A stretch of DNA of 64,000 nt from Rivularia sp963920925 (GTDB lineage Bacteria; Cyanobacteriota; Cyanobacteriia; Cyanobacteriales; Nostocaceae). The position numbers were made by a program, and so were the translations under genes. Location: contig NZ_CAWUDI010000004.1 of NCBI RefSeq assembly GCF_963920925.1, forward strand, positions 62,001-126,000, given 5' to 3'. The notes under the pieces are model-generated. The model was not told the DNA's origin, ran no database searches, and saw only the letters and a list, made by a program, of their open reading frames with translations. Positions 53,133 to 62,920 of the stretch are shown piece by piece. Each line of letters starts with the position of its first letter. The stretch's first letter is position 1.

Positions 53133-55130
53133 TTAAGCAGCTATACGATGAGCATCAAGAATAACGTCTGCAACTGCAAAATCATGTTTAATTTGCAAGC
53201 CGTTGAGGTAAGAAATTGGATCGTCAGCATTGAATGGGGTGCCGTCGAAAAATTGGATCGGTTTACGAACGTAGCTAATATCCATACCTAATTCTCTCGC
53301 AGCGGTACTAAAAGTACTCACCCGACAAACCCGCTCGACAATTTCTACCCAATTGCGGGGGAAAGGAGTATGACCCCAACGCGCTAATTGAGTTACAATC
53401 CAAATCTGTTCCGTGCGACTGGGACGATTAATCGCAGAGTCGGCATAAAATTGGTGATGAGCGTAATCTCCTACCGGATGGTCTAAATCGCAACTGGTTT
53501 GGTTTGGTTCTATTTGAATGTATTCTGTAGGAACGCTAACGTAATCTTTACTTGCTAAGATCTGGCGAATTTCTTCCGTATTTTCCGGCAACGAACAATA
53601 ATAGCAAGCTTCCAATAAAGCTTTAGTCAAAGCAATAAAACTGTTGGGATAAACCGCAGCCCAATCTTCCCTCACTCCTAAAACTTTACCCGGATGTCCC
53701 AACCATACATCTAAATCTGAGGCAGCCGTAATTCCAATCCCTTCATAAGCAGCGCGAATGTTCCAAGGTTCGCCCACACAAAAACCATCTATACTGCCAT
53801 TTTGTAAATCTGCTACCATCTGTGCCGGAGGTAAAGTCTGGATATGTACGTCTGAATCCGGATCGATACCCCCAGCGGCTAACCAATAACGTAGTAGCAG
53901 ATTATGCATCGAAGAGGGATGCACTACCCCCATAATGTGCTGGCGATCGCGAGTATGTAGTAAATAGTTGCGGAAATCATATAAGTCTTGTATCCCATGC
54001 TCGTAAAAATCCTTAGATAAGGTGATGGCGTTACCGTTACGAGTCATTGTTAGGGAAGTAACTACGGGCAGAGGTTTATTCTCATTTCCTCCTAAAGTTA
54101 ACCACATCGGCATTCCTGAAGGCATTTGTGCAGCATCTAAATAACCCCCACCAATACCATCAACAATACCCCGCCAACTGGTTTCTCGTACCAAGTTAAC
54201 TTCGTCTAAACCATGCTTGGCAAAAAAGCCTTTTTCTTTAGCTACTGCCAAAGGAGCGCAAGCTGTCAGGGGAACAAAACCAATTTCTAAATTAACTTTT
54301 TCTAAGCCATGCTTGGCAACAACTGTAGTTTTACGAGCGCGAATTTTTTTGATGCGTTTCTGCTGGTTGAGGAAGTAAATCATCTCGCTACGCAAACTGT
54401 AGTAACTCGGATGTTCCACTACTTCCATGCGTTTGCGAGGTCTAGGAATATCTACTTCTAAAATACTACCAATTTTAGATGCCGGACCGTTGGTAAGCAT
54501 GACTATTCTGTCGGATAGTAACACTGCTTCATCCACATCATGAGTCACCATGACAGCAGTAACTTGATTTTCCTCGCAGATTTTCATTAACTGCTCTTGT
54601 AAATTACCCCGCGTTAGGGCATCCAAAGCACCGAATGGCTCATCTAACAGCAATAACTTAGGACGAATTGCCAAAGCACGGGCGATCGCTACTCTTTGTT
54701 TTTGTCCCCCGGATAACATTGTCGGGGATTTTTCGGCATGGGGACGCAGCCCCACCATATCTATATGTCTGTCTACAATTTTGCGACGTTCGGGTACTGA
54801 TAAATCGGGCATTACTGAGTTTACCGCTAAAGCAATATTTTCCCGTACCGATCGCCAAGGTAATAAGGAATAATTTTGGAAAACTACCATCCGATCCGGC
54901 CCCGGCTGGGTAATCCTTTTACCTTCTAAAGTCACAACACCTTCAGTAGGTAAATCTAAACCAGCAATCATATTTAATAAAGTTGATTTCCCGCATCCAG
55001 AGTGACCAATTAAGGATACAAATTCTCCTTTTTTGATTTCTAAATCGATACCTTTAAGGGCAATATATTCACCGCCACCAGTTAAATTAAAAACTTTTTC
55101 AACTTGGTCAACACCAACAAATACACTCAT
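53133..55130 (-). CDS. nrtC: Nitrate/nitrite ABC transporter ATPase-regulator NrtC
   Basis: This 665-residue fusion is special to the cyanobacterial nitrate transporter. Residues 1-265 are an ABC ATPase (GHSGCGKST, LSGGQKQR, LLLLDEPFGALD). From about 280 on comes an NrtA-like solute-binding domain (IGFVPLTACAPLAVAKEKGFF, then WLAAGGIDPDSD and DGFCVGEPWN), which in characterised systems mediates inhibition of uptake by ammonium. At the junction a motif of the form KHGL..VNL occurs twice within about 40 residues, once in the linker and once in its usual place after KGFFA. Identity is secure. Confidence 0.96.
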   Translation of the reverse strand: MSVFVGVDQVEKVFNLTGGGEYIALKGIDLEIKKGEFVSLIGHSGCGKSTLLNMIAGLDLPTEGVVTLEGKRITQPGPDRMVVFQNYSLLPWRSVRENIALAVNSVMPDLSVPERRKIVDRHIDMVGLRPHAEKSPTMLSGGQKQRVAIARALAIRPKLLLLDEPFGALDALTRGNLQEQLMKICEENQVTAVMVTHDVDEAVLLSDRIVMLTNGPASKIGSILEVDIPRPRKRMEVVEHPSYYSLRSEMIYFLNQQKRIKKIRARKTTVVAKHGLEKVNLEIGFVPLTACAPLAVAKEKGFFAKHGLDEVNLVRETSWRGIVDGIGGGYLDAAQMPSGMPMWLTLGGNENKPLPVVTSLTMTRNGNAITLSKDFYEHGIQDLYDFRNYLLHTRDRQHIMGVVHPSSMHNLLLRYWLAAGGIDPDSDVHIQTLPPAQMVADLQNGSIDGFCVGEPWNIRAAYEGIGITAASDLDVWLGHPGKVLGVREDWAAVYPNSFIALTKALLEACYYCSLPENTEEIRQILASKDYVSVPTEYIQIEPNQTSCDLDHPVGDYAHHQFYADSAINRPSRTEQIWIVTQLARWGHTPFPRNWVEIVERVCRVSTFSTAARELGMDISYVRKPIQFFDGTPFNADDPISYLNGLQIKHDFAVADVILDAHRIAA

Positions 55131-55390
55131 ATTTTCACTTCCAATTTATGATTATTTTTTATTTCTTTTTAGTTCGTAGGTTGGGTTGAGGAACAAAACC
55201 CAACATTATAATTTAACTAAAAACCGCTATTAAATACCCAAGCAAACAAATCCCTTCATTTATAAATGTATGTTGAGTAATTCATCTCAAATCAAAACGC
55301 CGATGTTGGGTTACGACGCAATATAAAATAATTGGTTGATCGTTGAATCTTGTCCTGCGTCTAACCCAACCTACCACTACTAACTCCTAA

Positions 55391-56236
55391 CTACTTTTGT
55401 TCTGCTGGTGGCAAAATTAGATTTTGAATCCAAACCATAATTTTATCTAGCAACAGACCTACAACACCGATATAAACTAGAGCCAAAATGATTTCACTGA
55501 CATAATTATTCTGATAAGCATCCCAGATGAAAAAGCCAATTCCTACAATTCCGGACATGACGATTTCGGCGGCAATAATTGCTAACCAAGCTAAACCAAT
55601 GGCGATTCTTAATCCTGTAAAAATGTAGGGTAAAGCTGCGGGAATTAAGATATTCAAAAAATACTCTTTTCGAGAAAGTTGCAGCACTTTAGCAACGTTA
55701 TTGTAATCTTGAGGAATTTCTTTTACTCCTACCGCAGTGTTAATTAAAATCGGCCAAACTGCGGTGATAAAAATTACGAATAATGCTGCGGGTTCGTTTT
55801 GTCGCAATGCTGCCAAAGAAATCGGCACCCAAGCCAAAGGAGGAATAGTCCGCAATAATTGAAACAGCGGATCTAAAGCTTTGGACATAGTTTTATTAAC
55901 ACCAATCAAAATACCCAAACCAATACCGATGACTGCGGCAAAACTATAGCCAATCATTACCCTTTGTAAGCTGGCTAAAATCTGCCAAAATAAACCTTTG
56001 TCAATACCTCCCCTGTCATAAAAGGGATATAAAATCAATGTCCATGTTTCTCGAACTACTTTTATTGGCCCTGGTAAAGTTGCTCCTGGTATCCAAGAAA
56101 ACAGTTGCCAAACAGCTAAAAAAACAAGCAGCGCTATTAAGGGAGGAATAATATCGGGTAATTGCTTTTGGAAGCGGTCAACTATACTGCGATTAATTCT
56201 AGGGTTTACTGGTCTTTTAGTAGTAGTAGTTGTCAT
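55391..56236 (-). CDS. nrtB: Nitrate/nitrite ABC transporter permease NrtB
   Basis: The membrane channel subunit of the nitrate importer. The 281 residues have a first helix at about 33-50 (IPPLIALLVFLAVWQLF), further helices, and the cytoplasmic EAA-type loop around TAVGVKEIPQDYNNVAKVLQLSRKEYFLNILIPAALPYIFTGL (split here: EIPQDYNNVAKV.. ILIPAALP), which contacts the ATPases. It lies 93 bases downstream of nrtA and 260 upstream of nrtC in the same operon. Identity is secure. Confidence 0.95.
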   Translation of the reverse strand: MTTTTTKRPVNPRINRSIVDRFQKQLPDIIPPLIALLVFLAVWQLFSWIPGATLPGPIKVVRETWTLILYPFYDRGGIDKGLFWQILASLQRVMIGYSFAAVIGIGLGILIGVNKTMSKALDPLFQLLRTIPPLAWVPISLAALRQNEPAALFVIFITAVWPILINTAVGVKEIPQDYNNVAKVLQLSRKEYFLNILIPAALPYIFTGLRIAIGLAWLAIIAAEIVMSGIVGIGFFIWDAYQNNYVSEIILALVYIGVVGLLLDKIMVWIQNLILPPAEQK

Positions 56237-56329
56237 TTGATATTCGGGTTGATTTATTTGATAATTTGCAAGTGTTTGTAAGATTAATTGCTAACTCTTA
56301 ACTCTTAACTCCTAACTCCTAACTCATAA

Positions 56330-57712
56330 TTAAACGTTGGCTTTCTTAATCTTGAGACTGCGTAAATATTCTTCTGGCTTTTCAGGATCGAATTTTACCC
56401 CATCAAAAAATTCTTCCACACCCCGAGATGTATTTGTGGGAATATCGGCAGCAGGAATTCCCGCTTCTGTAGCAGCTTCTTTCCAAATATCTTCGCGGTT
56501 GACTTTATCAATTAACGCTTTAGCTTTGGCTGCATTATTAGTAATATAATCTTGAGGTAAGAATCCCCAACGAACGCTTTCGGTGATAAACCATAAATCG
56601 TGACTCTTATAAGGATAAGAAACGCTGCCTTTTTCATCTTTCCAGTACAGCGGAGCCATTGTTCTATCATCAATTTTGCGACCATTCCCCATGTCATATT
56701 TACCCATTAATGGATCTATAAGAATATCAACTGGGATATTGAAATACTGTCGCTGTGACAAAATATTTGCCATCTCTTGACGATTATCAAAGTTATCGCA
56801 CCACTGTTGAGCCTCCATGATTCCTTTTAAAATTGCTTTGGTGGCTTTGGGGTTCTTGTCCACCCAATCTGCTCTGATAGCCAAGTATTCTTCAGGGTGA
56901 TTTTTCCAGATATCTGCGGTCAATGCTGCCATATAGCCAACTTTGTCTTTGACAATCCGATAGGGCCAAGGATCTCCCGTACTAAAAGCATCCATAGTCC
57001 CAGTCTTCATATTGGCAACGGTTTGAGCCGATGGTACTGGCAGCAAATCTATATCATTATCCGGATCAACACCACCAGCAGCCAGCCAATAGCGCATCCA
57101 AAAATCTTGATTCACATTAGGGAAAGTATGAGCAGCTTTGAAGCGACTACCTCCTTTTCCATCTGCTTTGACTTGGCTAACAAGTGCTGACGAAAGTTTT
57201 AAATCTACACCTTTTCCTTGCCATTTATCCGCGATCGCAATCCCATTCCCATGAGTAATTAACTGAGCTAAAAGATACATGGGAATCGGCTTATTACCTT
57301 TGGTAATCACTCCTTCGGTAATTAAATGAGCCATCGGCATTTGCCACTGCCCACCATCAATACCACCAGCAGCAGCACCGATTTCAACGTTATCTCTTGC
57401 CGAACCCCAAGAAGCTTGTTTGGAAAGCTCTACATCGTTCATGCCATATTTAGCAAAAAAGCCTTTTTCTTTGGCAATAATCAGAGGTGCAGCTTCAACA
57501 ATCGGCACGTATCCCAATTTGACTGCTGTAGTTTCTGGTGCTTGCTCGGAGCTAATATTCGCAACTGGTTGGGCTGTTGTTGGTGCTGCCGCGTTACCAC
57601 CCACGTCTTCCGGTGGATTTCCCAAACAGCCCGCCAGCAAAACAGTTCCTGCTGATGCTCCGGCTGTTAATAAAAATTTACGCCGAGAAATCGAATTGAA
57701 AAACTCCGCCAT
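56330..57712 (-). CDS. nrtA: Nitrate/nitrite-binding lipoprotein NrtA
   Basis: NrtA binds nitrate and nitrite outside the cytoplasmic membrane and passes them to NrtB. I start it at 57712 (MAEFFNSISRRKFLLTAGASAGTVLLAGC), giving a 460-residue protein with a twin-arginine-like stretch and a lipobox ending in Cys. The frame is open 14 codons further up, which do not look signal-like. The body has KLGYVPIVEAAPLIIAKEKGFFAKYG, WLAAGGVDPDND and DAFSTGDPWPYRI. It is the first gene of nrtABCD. nirA, often upstream in cyanobacteria, and narB, often downstream, are not here. Confidence 0.96.
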   Translation of the reverse strand: MAEFFNSISRRKFLLTAGASAGTVLLAGCLGNPPEDVGGNAAAPTTAQPVANISSEQAPETTAVKLGYVPIVEAAPLIIAKEKGFFAKYGMNDVELSKQASWGSARDNVEIGAAAGGIDGGQWQMPMAHLITEGVITKGNKPIPMYLLAQLITHGNGIAIADKWQGKGVDLKLSSALVSQVKADGKGGSRFKAAHTFPNVNQDFWMRYWLAAGGVDPDNDIDLLPVPSAQTVANMKTGTMDAFSTGDPWPYRIVKDKVGYMAALTADIWKNHPEEYLAIRADWVDKNPKATKAILKGIMEAQQWCDNFDNRQEMANILSQRQYFNIPVDILIDPLMGKYDMGNGRKIDDRTMAPLYWKDEKGSVSYPYKSHDLWFITESVRWGFLPQDYITNNAAKAKALIDKVNREDIWKEAATEAGIPAADIPTNTSRGVEEFFDGVKFDPEKPEEYLRSLKIKKANV

Positions 57713-57856
57713 GATGTTTGCTTTTGGTAAATTTATGTTAAGTTTGTATTGCAAAATTCACCAATAACTACTGCTAAAAATAGCAAATAACTATCGGCAA
57801 ATATCAATTAAGTCTGCTTCTTTTGATAACTTATAGTAACAATAGGAATCCGCAAT

Positions 57857-57870
57857 GTAACGTTTAGTAA
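57857..57870 (-). promoter_or_regulatory. Weak NtcA-like site upstream of nrtA
   Basis: GTA-N8-TAA, one base from the NtcA consensus GTA-N8-TAC, about 150 bases upstream of the nrtA start, with a TACTAT hexamer (minus strand, 57838-57833) 18 bases downstream. Nitrogen control by NtcA would be expected for nrt genes, but no perfect consensus site is present in this region, so this is a candidate only. Confidence 0.2.
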
Positions 57871-57879
57871 ATTCCTTTT

Positions 57880-58377
57880 CAACTCGGTTTACCAGAGAAT
57901 TAATTGCTGTGAAAACTAGAATACAACCTTTGATATAAAAAAGATACACCTTGAACTAGTAATTATTAAAAAAATATTATATTACTTGTATAAGTAAAAC
58001 TTTATCATTACCCAAAAGGAGTGATTATACTTCATCATAATCAATGAATTGCAATGATAATCATTGAGTTAAATCTATGATAGAGTTTTTTCTATATGTT
58101 TAATAAGTTAATTTATAAAACAGGAATGACCACAACCGCAATGATAAATTAATTATTTCAGCCGTTTAGATCCCCCCAACCCCCCGCTAATTTGAGGGGC
58201 TTTGCGTAAGTCCTATTAAATAGTATTCTCAAAATTTGAGAAGTTAGTTTAAAGGGAATGGGGAATTGTACTAAATCACCTAAATCACCCTCACTCTGGA
58301 AGAATGGGGCTATAGATACAAAGCCCATCTGCGTGGGCTGGATTTACGTAGGGGGATTTAAAACCCTCTATCCGCTA
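57880..58377. other. Leader/spacer region upstream of nrtA
   Basis: AT-rich DNA followed by C-rich tracts (CCCCCCAACCCCCC near 58171-58190) and the imperfect hairpin AGCCCATCTGCGTGGGCT (58322-58339). The frame at 58258-58464 has no protein features. No gene was seen. Confidence 0.5.
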
Positions 58378-58402
58378 TGCCGCAAGCGGCACGCTTACGC
58401 TA
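58378..58402 (+). repeat. Small dispersed hairpin, copy 4
   Basis: TGCCG-CAAG-CGGCA followed by CGCTTACGC. The stem differs from copies 1-3 while keeping the pairing and the trailing CGCT motif. Confidence 0.6.
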
Positions 58403-58665
58403 AGGGGAAGAGGTTTGTATACAGTTCTTTTTCATTTCCGGAGATGTCTATTGGTAACTGGTAACTGCTCACTGAAAAAGGGAAAAGGCATAAATTACCT
58501 TCTCCCCAGTCATAGTTACCTATAGTTTTCGTAGTAAGTTTATAGCAATAGCAATAAATAACTTACTACCTCTAAATTTTAGATTTAACAAGACTTTATT
58601 GTTGACCTTAAATCAAATCTAAAACAAACGCATCCGTTGTTAAAATTCCTGCATCGAATTATAGC

Positions 58666-59355
58666 TTACACTTTCTCTTTCATTGGATCTGCGATGTAGC
58701 GGAAGTCTTCGTCGGAGTTCCAAGGGCCGCGTTCATCTTTACCGTTGGTAGACAAGTTGTAATAAAGGTCTACAGTAGAGTCAGGTTGGATATTACCGAA
58801 GAATGGATCGGTCAATTTACCCATAGAATCCAAGGCTTTCATGAACATCTTGGTGTGGGAAATTTCCCGAGTCAACAAGTGTACCAAAGTCTGCTTGGTG
58901 CCTTGGTCTGGTGCTAATTGAATCAATGATTCATAAGTAGTACGCGCACCTGCTTCTGCTGCGATGTTTGCACGTAAATCGCGCACCATACTACCACCTT
59001 CATTTAAGTAGGTTGCAGTCCAAGCAGAACCCTGTGAATCTAAGAAGTGAGGTCCTTTACCGCGCACTGCAAACAGAGTACTTTTGAATGCGTCTGTTTG
59101 ATCTACATTATCGGTATGCATTTCGATGAGTTTACCAATCATTTCCAAGTGACTAAACTCTTCGGTAGCGATATCTTGCAGCATATCTTTAATACCTGCG
59201 TCTTCAGTGTGGAAAGACTGCACCCAGTATTGTAAAGCTGCGGAAAGTTCGCCAGTTGCACCACCAAACTGTTCTAGTAAAAGTTGAGCGAAACGAGGAT
59301 TTGGTTCGTCAATTTTTACTTCTTTTTCGATTAATTCTTTTTTGTGGAAAAACAT
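58666..59355 (-). CDS. Manganese catalase family protein
   Basis: Mn-catalases destroy hydrogen peroxide with a di-manganese centre in a ferritin-like four-helix bundle. This 229-residue protein has the expected ligand set: Glu36 (GELSAALQYW), Glu66 and His69 (EEFSHLE), a Glu in AEAGARTTYESL, and ExxH at 164-167 (REISHTKMF). It is shorter than the long forms, lacking an extended C-terminal tail, like other cyanobacterial members. It is a single gene, divergent from a lipid kinase gene across about 390 bases. Confidence 0.92.
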   Translation of the reverse strand: MFFHKKELIEKEVKIDEPNPRFAQLLLEQFGGATGELSAALQYWVQSFHTEDAGIKDMLQDIATEEFSHLEMIGKLIEMHTDNVDQTDAFKSTLFAVRGKGPHFLDSQGSAWTATYLNEGGSMVRDLRANIAAEAGARTTYESLIQLAPDQGTKQTLVHLLTREISHTKMFMKALDSMGKLTDPFFGNIQPDSTVDLYYNLSTNGKDERGPWNSDEDFRYIADPMKEKV

Positions 59356-59747
59356 TAAATATGTTCCTTCTCTTTTCGGACAGCATTTATAAGATTTAAT
59401 TCAGCTATTTAAAAGTTATTCAAATAAAACTGAATTTAATTTCTTTTTCTCTTCTCTCCTTCCGATCTTAGGCGATGCTACCTTGATAAAACCTTTACCG
59501 TTAGATAGATTGTAAGATTATATTTTTTATATACAAAGAAGTAGAGATAAGCTAAACATAAGGATGATGATTATGAAAATTTAGTTGGAGCAGCAAAATA
59601 TTTTTTCTATTTTATGATGATAAGCCGATGACAAACTATACTAAAATTACATCTCCAGCTAGATTTATTTTTAGAAAATTTTGTACAAAATCAATAAATA
59701 TCGAATAACATTCGTAAATTCTATCTTGGAAGCCGCCACAGTTTGCC
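59356..59747. other. Divergent promoter region of catalase and lipid kinase genes
   Basis: AT-rich DNA with no RNA gene or recognised operator. The catalase start is preceded on the minus strand by GAAGGAACAT, a usable ribosome site. Confidence 0.45.
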
Positions 59748-60731
59748 ATGACTCCCCGAAAAGCTTGTCTAATTTTTAACCCTGTTTCCGGTTCAGCCGA
59801 CCCCGACCAAGAGTTAGAAAGAATCAAAGAACTTTTATCTACTCAATTTGAGTTAGATGTTCAATTCACCACAGAAGATGTTAGTGCCGATCAATTAGCC
59901 CAAGAAGCGATAAATAAAGGAGATTTTGAAATAGTTATTGCTGCGGGTGGTGATGGTACTCTCTCAGAAGCAGCTAAGGCTTTAGGGGAGACAACTATTC
60001 CTTTGGGAGTGATTCCTAGAGGTACTGCTAATGCTTTTGCTTCTGCTTTAGGTATTCCCGATACTTTGGATGAAGCTTGCGAAACGATTTTATCTGGGAA
60101 AACTCGTCGAATTGATATTGGTAAATGCAACGGCAGATTGATGACGTTGCTGGCTGGAATTGGTTTTGAAGCGGAAACGATAGAACACGCTTCTAGAGAT
60201 GCAAAACAACGCTGGGGTGCTTTGGCTTATTTGGTTTCTGGAATACAGCAACTACGGGAATTAGAACTATTTGAAGCTGAAATTGAAACGGATGACAAAA
60301 TTATTAAGGTTTCTGCTGGTGCTTTAACCGTAGCGAATGCTGCACCACCAACATCTATATTAGCTCAAGGTCCGGCAGGTATTCTTTATGACGATGGATT
60401 GCTTGATATTACTATTATCTCATCTAATACTTGGGCATCTGCGATCGCCGCTTCTTATCACTTACTCCAAACGGGTTTGCGGGGAGACGCAGCCAAACGC
60501 GATGACATCGGTTATTTGCGAGCAAAGCGCGTAAAAATCACCACCGAACCACCGCAAAAAATTGTTTTGGATGGGGAGATGATTGGCAATACACCTTTAG
60601 AAGTAGAGTGTGTTCCCGGTGGTTTAACCGTTATTGTGCCCATGTTACCAGCGGAGAAGATTTCGGAAAAATTGGAAGGTTTACCAGATTTGGAAATTGA
60701 AGAGAAACCACCCGCAATTAAGAATGAGTAG
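59748..60731 (+). CDS. YegS/Rv2252/BmrU-type lipid kinase
   Basis: This 327-residue protein is of the diacylglycerol kinase catalytic family. Visible motifs are LIFNPVSGSADP (about residues 8-19), the nucleotide-binding GGDGTLSEAAKAL (about 67-79), PLGVIPRGTANAFASALGI (about 85-103) and the C-terminal GEMIGNTPLEVECVPGGLTVIVP. Members phosphorylate lipids such as diacylglycerol, sphingosine or phosphatidylglycerol; the substrate here is unknown. It is a single gene, followed by a hairpin terminator. Confidence 0.93.
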   Translation: MTPRKACLIFNPVSGSADPDQELERIKELLSTQFELDVQFTTEDVSADQLAQEAINKGDFEIVIAAGGDGTLSEAAKALGETTIPLGVIPRGTANAFASALGIPDTLDEACETILSGKTRRIDIGKCNGRLMTLLAGIGFEAETIEHASRDAKQRWGALAYLVSGIQQLRELELFEAEIETDDKIIKVSAGALTVANAAPPTSILAQGPAGILYDDGLLDITIISSNTWASAIAASYHLLQTGLRGDAAKRDDIGYLRAKRVKITTEPPQKIVLDGEMIGNTPLEVECVPGGLTVIVPMLPAEKISEKLEGLPDLEIEEKPPAIKNE

Positions 60732-60797
60732 GTAAAGAAGAAACGAGTATAAAAATTAAATTTCAATTCACAATTTTAGATAATATTCTTAATTATA

Positions 60798-60829
60798 AAA
60801 CCTGCTTTTTTGAAAAAATCGGGTTTTTT
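60798..60829 (+). terminator. Terminator after the lipid kinase gene
   Basis: AAACCTGCTTTTTT and AAAAAATCGGGTTT pair with a few mismatches and are followed by TTTTT. It belongs to the CCGGTTT hairpin family, 67 bases past the stop. Confidence 0.7.
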
Positions 60830-61049
60830 ACGATGGCTATATCAAATGTTTTAATTTGAGTTTTTATGGTAATTATTAAAACCTTATCCTAAAACTTAAC
60901 AAATATTAACTATACCTTTAGAAAGATCAAATAAATATTTGATATTCATCTAAAATCATCTTTTAGAGAGAATCATAAATTTTCAATTATTTTAATAATT
61001 GAAAAATATAGTAATCGATTGGTGAAAATCTCAAATTAGAGAAAGTATT
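60830..61049. other. AT-rich leader of the Rieske-flavoprotein gene
   Basis: Strongly AT-rich DNA without frames. Presumed promoter region; AGAGAAAG about 10 bases before the ATG at 61050 can serve as ribosome site. Confidence 0.4.
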
Positions 61050-62657
61050 ATGAACTATAAAGATGTAAGAGTAGCAAATATCAAAGATTTGAAAAAAGGT
61101 GAGATGCGTCAAGTAGATGTGGAAGATAAGCAGATTTTACTTGCGCGAGTAGAAGATGAATATTTTGCCACAGCAGCACATTGTACTCATTACGGCGCAC
61201 CTTTAGAAAAAGGGATATTAAATGGAGAAAAAGTAGTTTGTCCTTGGCATAATGCTTGTTTTAATATTAAAAGTGGCAAATTAGAAGAGCCACCCGCGCT
61301 TGATGCTTTACCTCGTTTTTCTGTCAAAGTAGAGGGAGAAGATTTAATCGTACAGCTACCTGAAGAAATTCCTGCTCAATGCACGCCAGAAATGGTGAAA
61401 TATAATTCTCAAAAAGATAGTCGTACATTTGTGATTTTGGGGGCTGGTGCTGCGGGAAGTGCGGCTGCGGAAACTTTGCGTCAGGCTGGTTTTCAAGGCA
61501 AAGTTGTTATGTTGACTCGTGAGGATATATTACCAGTAGATCGTACTGCTTTAAGTAAGAAATATTTGCAAAACGATTCCCAAAAGGATTCTTTGATATT
61601 ACGCTCCTCAGAATTTTACAGCGAATGGGATATTGAAGTTCATACTCATAAATCGGTTACGAAAGTAGAAGCGGCTAAAAAGACTATTACTTTTGAAGAT
61701 AATACGACTTTAGAATACGATGCTTTATTAGTTGCAACTGGCGGTAAACCTCGTAATTTAAAAGTACCGGGTGCCGATTTAGATAATATATTTACTTTAA
61801 GACAGCCAGAAGATGCCGATAACATTATCGCTGCTGCAAAAAATGCCAAAACTGCGGTGGTTGTGGGTTCTAGCTTTATCGGTATGGAAACAGCATCAAG
61901 TTTGACTCAACGCGGTATTAAGGTAACTGTAGTAGCACCGGGAACCGTACCTTTTGAGAAAATTCTCGGAAAAGATATCGGTACCATGTTTCAGAAACTG
62001 CACGAAGCAAATGGCGTAACTTTGCAAATGGGAACCAAAGTAAAACAGTTTGAAGGTAACGGTAAAGTTGAAGTTGCAGTATTAGAAAACGGCGATCGTT
62101 TAAATGCAGATTTAGTAGTAGTTGGTATCGGAGTTGAACCCGTTACTGAATTTTTGCAGGGAGTAGAGTTAAATGAAAAAGATCATAGCGTCAATGTAGA
62201 TGAATATTTGCAAGCAGCCGATAATCTTTATGTAGCTGGAGATATTGCTTGTTTTCCTGACGCTGCAACGGGTGAACTTACTCGTATAGAACATTGGCGG
62301 TTAGCGCAACAACATGGACGTATTGCCGCTCGTAATTCTCTCGGAGAGAAAATTAAATTTACCAGCGTTCCCTTTTTCTGGTCGGGACAATTCGATCTAA
62401 AATTGCGTTATGCCGGACACGCCGAAAATTGGGATGATATTATCATTCAAGGTAATTTAGACAAGCAAGAATTTCTGGCTTTTTACGTTAATAATAATCA
62501 AATATTAGCTGTAGCTGGCAGTCAGCACGATCAAGATATTGCTGCCATTACCGAATTAATGCGATCTGCATCGCAACAAATGCCTAAAGGTGACGAAGTG
62601 CGTAAAAGTAAGATTAATTGGGTTGAAAAACTAGATTCTCAGTCATTGGTTGCTTAG
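61050..62657 (+). CDS. Rieske [2Fe-2S] / FAD-NAD(P) oxidoreductase (AIF-like)
   Basis: This 535-residue soluble fusion has an N-terminal Rieske ferredoxin domain (1-105) with the complete cluster motif CTH (Cys45, His47) and CPWH (Cys64, His67). A class I pyridine nucleotide-disulphide reductase-like module follows, with an FAD motif ILGAGAAGSAAAETLRQAG (near 128-146), an NAD(P) motif VVVGSSFIGMETASSL (near 269-284) and the FAD-closing VAGDIACFPD. A C-terminal reductase domain ends the chain. The layout equals that of human AIFM3-like and bacterial ferredoxin reductase-like proteins. The electron acceptor is unknown. It is a single gene. Confidence 0.94.
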   Translation: MNYKDVRVANIKDLKKGEMRQVDVEDKQILLARVEDEYFATAAHCTHYGAPLEKGILNGEKVVCPWHNACFNIKSGKLEEPPALDALPRFSVKVEGEDLIVQLPEEIPAQCTPEMVKYNSQKDSRTFVILGAGAAGSAAAETLRQAGFQGKVVMLTREDILPVDRTALSKKYLQNDSQKDSLILRSSEFYSEWDIEVHTHKSVTKVEAAKKTITFEDNTTLEYDALLVATGGKPRNLKVPGADLDNIFTLRQPEDADNIIAAAKNAKTAVVVGSSFIGMETASSLTQRGIKVTVVAPGTVPFEKILGKDIGTMFQKLHEANGVTLQMGTKVKQFEGNGKVEVAVLENGDRLNADLVVVGIGVEPVTEFLQGVELNEKDHSVNVDEYLQAADNLYVAGDIACFPDAATGELTRIEHWRLAQQHGRIAARNSLGEKIKFTSVPFFWSGQFDLKLRYAGHAENWDDIIIQGNLDKQEFLAFYVNNNQILAVAGSQHDQDIAAITELMRSASQQMPKGDEVRKSKINWVEKLDSQSLVA

Positions 62658-62713
62658 TAATTGGACATTGGGGATGGGGCATAGGAATAAATATTGATTG
62701 TAGGGTGTGTGAC

Positions 62714-62920
62714 TAAGGTGTTGATTCTATACCTTTTTTAAAGATCAAAATTCATGAAAAAAATGTGTTGGTGTTCAAGATAACGCCCTCTCCCCCTCCC
62801 CTCTCCCAAGCTTGGGAGAGGGGTGCCGCAGGCGGGGTGAGGGATAAGTGTTGCGATTGTTATCAGCATAAAAGTTGTGTGAACGAAAAACGCGGAATTT
62901 CTATCAAAGTCAACACCCTA
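62714..62920. mobile_element. MITE, copy 2 (207 bp, 9-bp target duplication)
   Basis: It starts TAAGGTGTTGA and ends TCAACACCCTA (inverted), with GTGTGTGAC on both sides (62705-62713 and 62921-62929) as a perfect 9-bp target duplication. It shows the same internal layout as the copy at 30366-30579, including the CTCTCCC-AAGCTT-GGGAGAG hairpin. It has no coding capacity for a transposase; a chance 61-codon frame crosses it. Confidence 0.88.

Noticed and set aside
58258..58464. 68-codon frame upstream of nrtA
   Set aside because: Built from C-rich tracts and hairpin repeats, no conserved features.
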